Source of the DNA: Brevibacillus sp.
GTDB taxonomy: Bacteria > Bacillota > Bacilli > Brevibacillales > Brevibacillaceae
DNA: 64,000 bases
Reading direction: 5' to 3'
Assembly: GCA_017656235.1 (NCBI GenBank)
Contig: JACDOF010000001.1
Coordinates: forward strand, 744,001 to 808,000
A program made the position numbers and the translations under genes. Below, one piece after another: positions 1 to 6,795 of the stretch (its first letter is position 1; each line of letters opens with the position of its first letter). The notes below the pieces were generated by a model. That model ran no database searches. It saw nothing but the letters and a program-made list of their open reading frames with translations, and was not told the origin of the DNA.

Positions 1-183
1 GTCGGTCTGCGGACGGTGATCGCCTCCATGACGAAGGTGAGCGCTTCCCTGCTGACTGGGTACCTGCTGTCGTTCGTGGGACTGGCGTACGTCTTTTTGG
101 GGTTCGGTCTGTTGGTCGTGCTGTCCCTGGCAACAACGAACAGAGTGAAACAGATCAGGCTTCCGTCCGCCTTGTTTCGATAA
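1..183 (+). CDS. C-terminal end of a membrane transporter (MFS-like), truncated by window edge
   Basis: The frame is open from base 1 to a TAA at 181-183, giving 60 residues with no start inside the window. The visible part holds one long hydrophobic stretch (residues about 15-46) and then a basic tail ending in Arg, as at the cytoplasmic C-terminus of a 12-TM transporter. A Rho-independent terminator follows 28 bases later, so this is the last gene of its unit. The substrate cannot be inferred. The major facilitator assignment rests on general character only; another polytopic permease is possible. Confidence 0.5.
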   Translation, partial: VGLRTVIASMTKVSASLLTGYLLSFVGLAYVFLGFGLLVVLSLATTNRVKQIRLPSALFR

Positions 184-210
184 GGAAAGGGCGCATGGAT
201 GCTTGTGCAC

Positions 211-241
211 AGGTCAACCGCTTTCCCCGGTTGGCCTTTTT
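211..241 (+). terminator. Rho-independent terminator after the truncated transporter
   Basis: AGGTCAACCG (211-220) pairs with CGGTTGGCCT (228-237), with one G-T wobble, across a short C-rich loop; a run of T follows to 241. It separates the upstream transporter from the oxidase operon. Confidence 0.75.
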
Positions 242-270
242 GACGTTTCTGTGTACCCGCTCCAGGCAAA

Positions 271-337
271 TCAGGGGATTCCCTCAACATGATCAGGGAG
301 TTCCCTGACTTACTTTTCCACCCCCGAACTTTACAAT
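271..337 (+). promoter_or_regulatory. Two tandem palindromic operator sites and -10 box of the ba3 oxidase operon
   Basis: Site 1 is TCAGGGGATTCCCTCA (271-286). Site 2 is TCAGGGAGTTCCCTGA (293-308). Both have the form TCAGGG-N4-CCCTNA, and their centres are 22 bases apart, about two helical turns on the same DNA face. A TACAAT -10 box lies at 332-337 with no good -35 box at 309-314, where site 2 ends. This layout suggests an activator bound next to RNA polymerase. The LuxR-type response regulator encoded at 4191-4847 is the obvious candidate, by neighbourhood only. Confidence 0.6.
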
Positions 338-368
338 AACAATGAAATCAACGAGGAGAGGAGGGAGT

Positions 369-530
369 ATGGTGGTACAGCCAGGTATACCCCAACCGGA
401 TCGACAGCATCCGCAGACAGAGCGGAAAGACTCGTCGCTGAAGGGCACGTTTGCGGCGGTGCTGCTCCTGGGGGCGTTTATCGTCGTCTGCTGGTTTGCC
501 GTCTTCTCTCTGTTTGTCAGCAGGGGGTAG
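369..530 (+). CDS. Cytochrome c oxidase subunit IIa (small ba3-type subunit)
   Basis: This 53-residue single-span membrane protein has a polar N-terminus, an LKGT motif, then a hydrophobic helix (about residues 25-50) ending in SRG. That is the pattern of the small subunit 2A of ba3-type oxidases, whose helix fills the position of the missing first helix of subunit II. ATG 369 was chosen because a GAGGAGAGGAGGGAG ribosome site lies just before it; an in-frame ATG at 342 has none. It is followed by subunits II and I, the usual order, so the three genes form one operon. Confidence 0.85.
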   Translation: MVVQPGIPQPDRQHPQTERKDSSLKGTFAAVLLLGAFIVVCWFAVFSLFVSRG

Positions 531-584
531 CGATCAGCGCAGGCAGGGAAACCGGATTGACTCTGAGGTTAGGAGGATGTAATC

Positions 585-1067
585 ATGCATTTGCATCGTT
601 ATGAAAAGATGTGGTTGATGTTCGGAGGTGGAGCGCTTCTCCTGTTTGTCATCATCCTTACCGTCAATGCCTATGCGATGGGGAACATGCCGCCGAGCCA
701 CATGCAGATGATCGAGCCGTCCAAGGTGGATGAAACGCCTCCGTTTGACAAACCGGGACTCCGGCAGATTGGCGAGAACGAATACGAGCTGGTGATGACC
801 TCGTTCGTGTTCGGGTACGCTCCGGCCAACGTGGAGATTCCGGCGGGGGCGACGGTCCACTTCATCGTTACCAGCAAAGATGTGGTCCACGGGTTTCAAA
901 TTCCCGGCACCAACGTGAACACGATGGTGCTGCCCGGACATATCAGCAGGGTGACCCAGACGTTTGCTGAACCGGGTGAGTATCTGATCTTGTGCAACGA
1001 ATACTGTGGTGCAGGCCATCACGTGATGGCCACCAAACTGATCGTTGCGGATGAAGGAAAGGAGTGA
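585..1067 (+). CDS. ba3-type cytochrome c oxidase subunit II (CuA subunit)
   Basis: This 160-residue protein is short for a subunit II, as in the ba3/B family. It has one N-terminal membrane helix (about residues 12-32) and then a cupredoxin domain. The CuA ligand cluster is complete: a His in VVHGFQIP, then CNEYCGAGHHVM with both cysteines, His and Met. It accepts electrons from cytochrome c on the outer membrane face and passes them to subunit I. The ribosome site TTAGGAGG lies before ATG 585. The stop is five bases ahead of the subunit I start. Confidence 0.93.
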   Translation: MHLHRYEKMWLMFGGGALLLFVIILTVNAYAMGNMPPSHMQMIEPSKVDETPPFDKPGLRQIGENEYELVMTSFVFGYAPANVEIPAGATVHFIVTSKDVVHGFQIPGTNVNTMVLPGHISRVTQTFAEPGEYLILCNEYCGAGHHVMATKLIVADEGKE

Positions 1068-1071
1068 CGGT

Positions 1072-2745
1072 GTGGTGACCACGGAAAAAACGCTGTCTTT
1101 GCGCGACAGGCAGGTGGATCAAGCGACGTCCAGATTAAGTCTGGCCTACCTGTTCGTCGCATTTTCCGCCTTTGGCATCGCCGCGCTGGCCGGGATGCTG
1201 CAGGCGATGGTACGCGGCGGGTTGATCACTCTTCCCGGTGGAATCAATTACTATCAGATTTTGACGGCACACGGTGTTTTGTTGGGACTTGTCTTTACGA
1301 CCTTTTTTATCATCGGGTTTCTCTTTTCCGGCATGGCTCGCACGACGGGCGGGTCGCTGCCGGTCGCTGCCCGTTCGCTGGGCTGGAGCGGCTGGAGCTT
1401 GATGGTGGCCGGGACGCTGATGGGCACCGTCACCATTCTGCAAAATGACGCCTCTGTGCTCTACACGTTTTACGCTCCGATGAAAGCATCACCGCTCTTC
1501 TACATCGGGATGGCGCTGGTCGTCGTGGGCAGTTGGGTGGCCGGCTGGGGCATATTTGCCGCCTACCGCAGATGGCGGCGCGATCACCAGGGCAGCACAT
1601 CCCCGCTGTTCGCGTTCATGGCTGTGGCTACGATGCTGCTGTGGCAAATTGCCACACTGGGCGTGGCGATTGAGGTGCTGTTCCAGTTGATTCCCTGGTC
1701 GCTGGGGTGGGTGCCGGAGGTAAACGTGCTGCTCAGCCGCACCTTGTTCTGGTACTTTGGCCATCCGCTCGTCTACTTCTGGCTGATGCCGGCATACATT
1801 TCCTGGTATATCAACATTCCCAAGATAATTGGCGGGCGGATATTCAGTGATTCGCTTGCACGGCTTTCCTTCGTTCTGCTGATCCTGTTTTCCATTCCGG
1901 TCGGTTTTCATCACCAGTTGATGGAACCGGGCATTTCAGCGGGCTGGAAACTGGTCCACGTCATCCTGACCCTGACCGTTGTCATCCCGTCTTTGATGAC
2001 CGCATTTTCACTGTTCGCCGTTTTTGAGACGACCGGTCGCGCCAAAGGAGGCAGGGGACTGTTTGGATGGTTTGGCAAACTGCCGTGGAAAGATGTCCGC
2101 TTTTTCGCACCCATGGTGGGCATGCTGATGTTCATCCCGGCCGGTACGGGGGGAATTATCAACGCCAGCAATCAGCTTAACGCTGTCGTCCATAATACGA
2201 TCTGGGTGACCGGTCATTTTCATCTGACCGTGGGCACCAGTGTTGCCTTGACATTCTTTGGAATCGCCTACTGGCTGATTCCGGCGCTGACAGGCCGAAG
2301 GTTGACAAGCACCGTTAACCGCCTGGGTATCTTGCAGACGGTCTTTTGGACGGTTGGGATGCTCTTGATGTCGGGAGCGATGCATTACCTGGGCCTTCAA
2401 GGAGCACCGCGCCGCACCGATTACACCACGTACTTTGATCACAGTACGGCTCTGGGCTGGATGCCGTATCAACAGTTGATGGGAATAGGCGGATTGTTTC
2501 TGTTCCTCGCTTCGGTACTCCTGATTGGAATCCTGATCTACCTGGGCTTCTTTGCACCGAAGGGCTTTACGGAATATCCGATCGGCGAGAACGGAGACAC
2601 GGCGGAAGTAACGCCGCGCATTCTCGAGCGCTGGCCGCTGTGGATTGGGCTTTCTGCCTTTCTGATTGCCGTCGCTTATGGGTACCCGATTTACGAGCTG
2701 ATTCAGCATGCCCCGCCGGGATCACCGCCCATTCGCACCTGGTAG
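1072..2745 (+). CDS. ba3-type cytochrome c oxidase subunit I
   Basis: A polytopic haem-copper oxidase subunit of 557 residues that reduces O2 to water at a haem-CuB centre and pumps protons. Visible family marks are the WYFGHPLVYFW segment, which holds the CuB histidine and the Tyr of the active-site loop, the HHQ motif, and the later VTGHFHLTVG segment with the histidines of the two haems. GTG 1072 was taken as start because GGAAAGGAG ends seven bases upstream; GTG 1075 is equally possible. The sequence resembles B-type (ba3) oxidases rather than the aa3 (CtaD) class, in agreement with the subunit IIa gene upstream. Confidence 0.93.
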   Translation: MVTTEKTLSLRDRQVDQATSRLSLAYLFVAFSAFGIAALAGMLQAMVRGGLITLPGGINYYQILTAHGVLLGLVFTTFFIIGFLFSGMARTTGGSLPVAARSLGWSGWSLMVAGTLMGTVTILQNDASVLYTFYAPMKASPLFYIGMALVVVGSWVAGWGIFAAYRRWRRDHQGSTSPLFAFMAVATMLLWQIATLGVAIEVLFQLIPWSLGWVPEVNVLLSRTLFWYFGHPLVYFWLMPAYISWYINIPKIIGGRIFSDSLARLSFVLLILFSIPVGFHHQLMEPGISAGWKLVHVILTLTVVIPSLMTAFSLFAVFETTGRAKGGRGLFGWFGKLPWKDVRFFAPMVGMLMFIPAGTGGIINASNQLNAVVHNTIWVTGHFHLTVGTSVALTFFGIAYWLIPALTGRRLTSTVNRLGILQTVFWTVGMLLMSGAMHYLGLQGAPRRTDYTTYFDHSTALGWMPYQQLMGIGGLFLFLASVLLIGILIYLGFFAPKGFTEYPIGENGDTAEVTPRILERWPLWIGLSAFLIAVAYGYPIYELIQHAPPGSPPIRTW

Positions 2746-3124
2746 TGCCGGTCAGGCAAAAATGCTGTCACAAGGAAGCCGGTGAGCGCTGGCAGCATCC
2801 GCTGCTCATCCTGCTGATCCACAAGGCGCCATTCGCTTAAAGGCAATCGGCTGGCATTCCCAAGCTGCAACCGGCAAACGGGGGGGGGGCGCACGCTGCC
2901 GGGCGAAACGGAACGCAGCCAGCGGCCAAACCGGATAAACGGTTGCTCCGGCGGAGGTCCCTCGCCGGGGTACCACTTGTCCGTTGACACAAAATAGACC
3001 CAATACCGTCACAAGTTCGTTGCCGCATTTTAGACCCGCCGCACGTTACACTACAAGTAAGAGGAGAAACGACTGCGGGGCAGGTCACATGGTCCTTGGC
3101 AGCGCAAAGTTGAGGTGCAAAAGG
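2746..3124. other. Non-coding stretch between the oxidase operon and the two-component system, with a G10 tract
   Basis: No supported gene is seen in these 379 bases. A run of ten G spans 2880-2889. A TTGACA box at 2984-2989 has no convincing -10 partner, so the promoter of the sensor kinase is unresolved. No clear terminator follows subunit I, so some read-through from the oxidase genes into the two-component genes is possible. Confidence 0.5.
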
Positions 3125-4216
3125 ATGGCGCGACGGATGGCGGTAAGACCGGGAGAGGAAGCGAGTGCGCTGTGGAAGATGATTTTTCATACTGTCTCCG
3201 ATGCGATTCTGCTGATTGATCAGGATGGCTGGATCATCGGGGCCAATCAGGCGGTGGAAAGTTTAACCGGTTGGCGCAGGGAGGAGTTGACGGACCACGT
3301 TCACTTCTGCCAAATCTGCAAGGGGATGGCCGATTGCACTGAACAGTCGGGTTGTTCGGACTGTTTTTTCAAGCAGGAAAAAATGCCTTCCTTTGAGCTG
3401 ATGATGAAAACAAAGAGCGGCCGTGAGTTTCCGGTCGCAGCCAGTTCGACCCGCCTTCCGGATGAGGGAAAGCGGGCAATGGTGGTGGTCCTGCGTGACA
3501 TGAGCGAGCAGAAACAGAGACAGCATGAACAGTTTCGCCGGATGATGTCAACCTACATGATTCAGGCGCAGGAAGAGGAACGTAAGCGAATCTCTCGTGA
3601 TCTGCACGATGGGATTGGGCAGGCCCTGTACAGCGTCTTGATCGGGCTGAAAGTACTGGAACAGCATGGTCTGCCGGAAGCAGTGGAAAAGCACTTGTCC
3701 AACGTCCGCGATATGGCTGCGAAAGCGCTGGAGGAAGCGAAGCGGATGGCAGTTGAACTCCGTCCCTCCACCCTGGACGATCTCGGACTCGTTCCGGCCA
3801 TTCGCTCGTACGCCAAGCGGTATCAGGATTCCTTTGGCATCATGGTCGAGCTGAAAGTTACCGGTTGGAAGCGGCGTCTTTCAGCGGTGGTGGAAACCGC
3901 GTTGTACCGCATATGCCAGGAAGCCCTGACCAATGCCGCCAAGTACGCCGGTACAGATCGGGTCCACGTCTGTTTACGTGACAGGGGTGATCAGGTTCGA
4001 CTGCTTATTCGGGACGAGGGACGCGGTTTTGATGTGACTCGGCTGGAGGTGCGCGGTTCCGGGCTCGGGTTGTACGGCATGCGGGAACGAGCGCATCTGC
4101 TGGGCGGCCAATTGCAGATCGATTCGGCACCTGGCCGGGGAACCGCGATCCACGTGGTGATCCCGGTAGATGAGAGGGGGGAGCCGCTCCATGTCGATCC
4201 GCCTGTTAATTGCTGA
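3125..4216 (+). CDS. NarL/DegS-type sensor histidine kinase with a cysteine-rich PAS domain
   Basis: A soluble kinase of 363 residues. A PAS domain (about 15-130) is followed by a HisKA_3 dimerisation domain with phospho-acceptor His161 in RDLHDGIGQ, and a HATPase domain with the [11 protein letters not shown]-box and a [13 protein letters not shown]-box. There is no membrane span. Five cysteines crowd into residues 62-80 (62, 65, 71, 77, 80) inside the PAS domain, suggesting a metal or Fe-S centre or thiol redox switch that senses oxygen or redox state, as in NreB; this is inference. ATG 3125 has GAGG eight bases upstream; earlier in-frame starts (3089) are possible. It overlaps the regulator gene by 26 bases. 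Confidence 0.85.
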   Translation: MARRMAVRPGEEASALWKMIFHTVSDAILLIDQDGWIIGANQAVESLTGWRREELTDHVHFCQICKGMADCTEQSGCSDCFFKQEKMPSFELMMKTKSGREFPVAASSTRLPDEGKRAMVVVLRDMSEQKQRQHEQFRRMMSTYMIQAQEEERKRISRDLHDGIGQALYSVLIGLKVLEQHGLPEAVEKHLSNVRDMAAKALEEAKRMAVELRPSTLDDLGLVPAIRSYAKRYQDSFGIMVELKVTGWKRRLSAVVETALYRICQEALTNAAKYAGTDRVHVCLRDRGDQVRLLIRDEGRGFDVTRLEVRGSGLGLYGMRERAHLLGGQLQIDSAPGRGTAIHVVIPVDERGEPLHVDPPVNC

Positions 4217-4847
4217 TGACCATGCCGTGGTACGCAGTGGACTCGCCATGCTTTTGGAAGCACAGCCTGACATGTCCGTAGTCGATACGGCAGCAGACGG
4301 CAGGGAAGCGGTGGAAAAGGCGGTGCGGCTCAAGCCCGATGTCGTACTGATGGACTTGAGCATGCCCCCGGGAGAAAACGGCTTGACCGCGACAGCCAGG
4401 TTGAAGGAACTCGTCCCCGAGATCAATATCCTTGTGCTGACCATGCACGATGACGAAGAGTACCTGTTTCGCGTGCTCAAGGCGGGTGCCTCCGGCTATA
4501 TCTTAAAAAGCGCTCCCGACGTCGATCTGTTGACCGCGATTCGGACGGTGCACAAAGGTTCGGCCTACCTTTATCCGTCCGCGACACGCTCGCTGATCCA
4601 GGAATTTTTGCGGCGTGCGGAGGATGGCGAAGAGAAGGACAGCCTGCGGCTGTTGACCGACCGTGAGCAGGAAATCTTGAGTTTGATCGCACTTGGATAC
4701 TCCAACAAAGAAATTGCCGAGCAGCTCGTTGTCTCCGTGAAAACGATCGAAACGCATAAAGCGCACATCATGGAAAAGCTGCAGCTGAAAACGCGGCCGG
4801 AGCTGGTCCGATACGCGATGAAGAAGGGGCTGCTGGACTTTGCGTGA
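4191..4847 (+). CDS. NarL/FixJ-family response regulator
   Basis: 218 residues: a receiver domain with the acidic pair in ADDH (D9, D10) and phospho-acceptor Asp55 in [10 protein letters not shown], then a LuxR-type helix-turn-helix (LTDREQEIL ... [16 protein letters not shown]). It pairs with the kinase just upstream, whose 3' end it overlaps, so the two are translationally coupled. ATG 4191 is preceded by GGGGGGAG. By position it is the likely regulator of the ba3 oxidase operon, where tandem palindromes sit at the promoter. A terminator closes the unit at 4921-4960. Confidence 0.92.
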   Translation: MSIRLLIADDHAVVRSGLAMLLEAQPDMSVVDTAADGREAVEKAVRLKPDVVLMDLSMPPGENGLTATARLKELVPEINILVLTMHDDEEYLFRVLKAGASGYILKSAPDVDLLTAIRTVHKGSAYLYPSATRSLIQEFLRRAEDGEEKDSLRLLTDREQEILSLIALGYSNKEIAEQLVVSVKTIETHKAHIMEKLQLKTRPELVRYAMKKGLLDFA

Positions 4848-4920
4848 CAGAAGGGCTGCAGCAACGGGATGAATGCTCCGCTGCGAATTCGCCACCAGAT
4901 ACGCCCGCGAAGCAGCAAGA

Positions 4921-4960
4921 GAGCAGGCTTTCACTCCGGTGAGACGCCTGCTCCTTTTTC
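4921..4960 (+). terminator. Rho-independent terminator after the two-component genes
   Basis: GAGCAGGC (4921-4928) pairs with GCCTGCTC (4946-4953), followed by CTTTTTC. Confidence 0.85.
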
Positions 4961-5000
4961 CATTTATGACCGTTCTCAACACCCGGAATGATGAAGGTAT

Positions 5001-5029
5001 TTTACAAGGGAAGAGAATTGTGTTAATAT
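5001..5029 (+). promoter_or_regulatory. Sigma-A promoter of the HTH-TPR regulator gene
   Basis: TTTACA (5001-5006) and TAATAT (5024-5029) are separated by exactly 17 bases. Transcription would begin near 5036. That rules out the upstream in-frame start codons and points to one of the GTG codons at 5059, 5062 or 5071. Confidence 0.65.
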
Positions 5030-5061
5030 TTTACATAGAAAAATGGAATCGGTTTCGGGTG

Positions 5062-6369
5062 GTGAAATCGGTGGCGGCGGTCAAAGGTGCGATCCCATAC
5101 ACGACGATCGGGGAAATTGTTAGAAAATACAGAGAAAAATCAGGGTTGACCCTGGCGCAGCTGGAGCGGCAGACAGGTGTGAGGAAGGGAGTCATCTCCA
5201 AGATCGAAAACGGCGAAACGAAACGACCGGAGTTAAAAACGATCCAATCGTTGTCAGGTGCACTCAACATCTCATATCAGGAGATCGTCAAGTATTACAT
5301 AGAGATAGAAAAACGGATTGACGTTTTACAGGAATTGCTGCTGCAGACAATCCCGCTGGCCAACCTCTCCCTGCTGGAAGCCGTGGCGCTCAAGATGCTG
5401 GAATCGCCTTATCAAGATACCTATACGGCATTGGAACGACTGTATCAACTCGCCAATACGATAACCCATACCGAAAGCAAACTCACTTTGTACAACCTGA
5501 TGATTCAATATTCCAGAGAGCGCGGGGTACCGCAGTTCATCGCGAAAGGACTGCTGCAAAAATACTTGATTGAACGTCAGGATCTGAAGCGGTTGGAAGA
5601 ATCGTATCGGATTGGTGAGGAACTCTATCATTACAAAGACTTTTTGTCTGTGAAGGAGCAGACAATCTTTTACTTCAGAATGGCCCTTCATGCCCATAAT
5701 ACAAAGAAATACCAGGACTGTATCAAGTTTTGCGAAGCGGGGCTCAAGCTGGAAACGACAGAGACCGAATTGAAAGCCAGAGCGTATTTGGCAATGATCA
5801 ACGCGTATTATTTTTTAGAAGAATATGACGCAGCAGAAAAGCATCTGGAAGTGTTTGAACATTTCCCTTTTGTGTTTGTTCGAGATGCAGCCAAAATAAC
5901 ACGGGCTTGTGTAAAAGCAAAAAAACGACAATTCAACGAGGCAATTACGATCTTACAAGCATGTATGCAAGAGGTTGGTGAGGAGCTCAAGATCCATGCT
6001 GCAAACGAACTGCTCGATATTTATTTTCAACTGGAAGATTGGGATTCCATAGCGAAGTTGGTAAGGAACGATGAGGAATTACTGCTTTCTAATCCGCAAA
6101 CTCCTTATAAGCACGTTTCCATTGGAAAGTACTATCAATGGAAAGGGAGTTATTTATTAAAAGCGGGTGAGATTGACGAGGGAATTGAGAGTTATGTAAA
6201 GAGCTTGAAATCGTATGGAGAGGTCCTCGCATTGCAAGAAATTATTGCCTGCATCAATGACATTTTTTTATACTTTAGACAGAACAAATTTCCAATAGAG
6301 ACACAGTATGTTGAAAAACTTGGACAGGTGTACAACAGCATAGCTGAAAAGATATTAAGTAAGAGGTGA
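5062..6369 (+). CDS. HTH-TPR transcriptional regulator, RRNPP-type peptide-pheromone receptor candidate
   Basis: About 435 residues. An N-terminal XRE-type helix-turn-helix (roughly 15-75, with LTLAQLERQTGVRKGVISKIENG) is joined to a long all-helical region of tetratricopeptide-like repeats, such as the DAAEKHLEVFEHFPF and YYQWKGSYLLKAGEIDEGIESY segments. This is the build of NprR/PlcR-like regulators, which bind a short secreted and re-imported peptide through the TPRs. The adjacent 49-codon exported peptide gene at 6375 supports that reading. The start is uncertain: it was placed downstream of the promoter at 5001-5029, with GTG 5062 chosen among 5059, 5062 and 5071. The gene is visibly AT-richer than its neighbours, suggesting separate acquisition. 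Confidence 0.85.
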   Translation: MKSVAAVKGAIPYTTIGEIVRKYREKSGLTLAQLERQTGVRKGVISKIENGETKRPELKTIQSLSGALNISYQEIVKYYIEIEKRIDVLQELLLQTIPLANLSLLEAVALKMLESPYQDTYTALERLYQLANTITHTESKLTLYNLMIQYSRERGVPQFIAKGLLQKYLIERQDLKRLEESYRIGEELYHYKDFLSVKEQTIFYFRMALHAHNTKKYQDCIKFCEAGLKLETTETELKARAYLAMINAYYFLEEYDAAEKHLEVFEHFPFVFVRDAAKITRACVKAKKRQFNEAITILQACMQEVGEELKIHAANELLDIYFQLEDWDSIAKLVRNDEELLLSNPQTPYKHVSIGKYYQWKGSYLLKAGEIDEGIESYVKSLKSYGEVLALQEIIACINDIFLYFRQNKFPIETQYVEKLGQVYNSIAEKILSKR

Positions 6370-6374
6370 TGGTA

Positions 6375-6524
6375 ATGGTAAAGAAGATGATCGTCGTTTT
6401 GTTTCTTGTCCTATGTTTTCCTTTGACGGTTACAATTACAAGTCAGATTGGGGAGGGTGCGACAAACAATACCAATTCATCCCCATCAAAAGTCGTACCG
6501 TATGTGGTTGATCCAGGGCATTGA
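6375..6524 (+). CDS. Short exported peptide, candidate Phr/NprX-like pheromone precursor
   Basis: A 49-codon frame starts five bases after the receptor stop. AGAGG lies eight bases before ATG 6375, and an in-frame ATG at 6369 overlaps the receptor stop. The peptide has a basic start (MVKK), a hydrophobic core (IVVLFLVLCFPLTV, residues 6-19), a polar Asn/Ser-rich linker, and ends in SKVVPYVVDPGH. That is the layout of RRNPP pheromone precursors: Sec-type signal, linker, and mature peptide at or near the C-terminus. The mature peptide would lie within the last 5-12 residues. The role is inferred from architecture and position. Confidence 0.75.
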   Translation: MVKKMIVVLFLVLCFPLTVTITSQIGEGATNNTNSSPSKVVPYVVDPGH

Positions 6525-6602
6525 TAATCACAAACGTTCTGAGACGCACAAGTGATATTTAACATTTTGATTCCCCACATGACCACCAAGGTGACGCATA
6601 AG

Positions 6603-6650
6603 AAACATCCCGTCCCACTGTTACAGTGAAACGGGATGTTTTCATTCATT
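6603..6650 (+). terminator. Terminator of the receptor-peptide operon
   Basis: AAACATCCCGT (6603-6613) pairs with ACGGGATGTTT (6631-6641). An inner CACTG/CAGTG stem extends the hairpin, and T-rich sequence follows. Confidence 0.85.
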
Positions 6651-6795
6651 TTTGGCCTTGGGTCGAGTCGAGCTTGTTGAGTAAGGTTTCATCCCAGCGA
6701 TTGACATCTGCCCAAAAGTTTCGGAAAATTAAGTAAAAACAGCAGTGAGAGCGCTATCAACCGGTTTTATGATTAATCGTGTAGGAGGGCAAAAG

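Noticed and set aside
2880-2889. Run of ten G that might cause phase variation
   Set aside because: It lies in a non-coding gap, not in a coding frame or between clear -35 and -10 boxes. A homopolymer error in the assembly is as likely.
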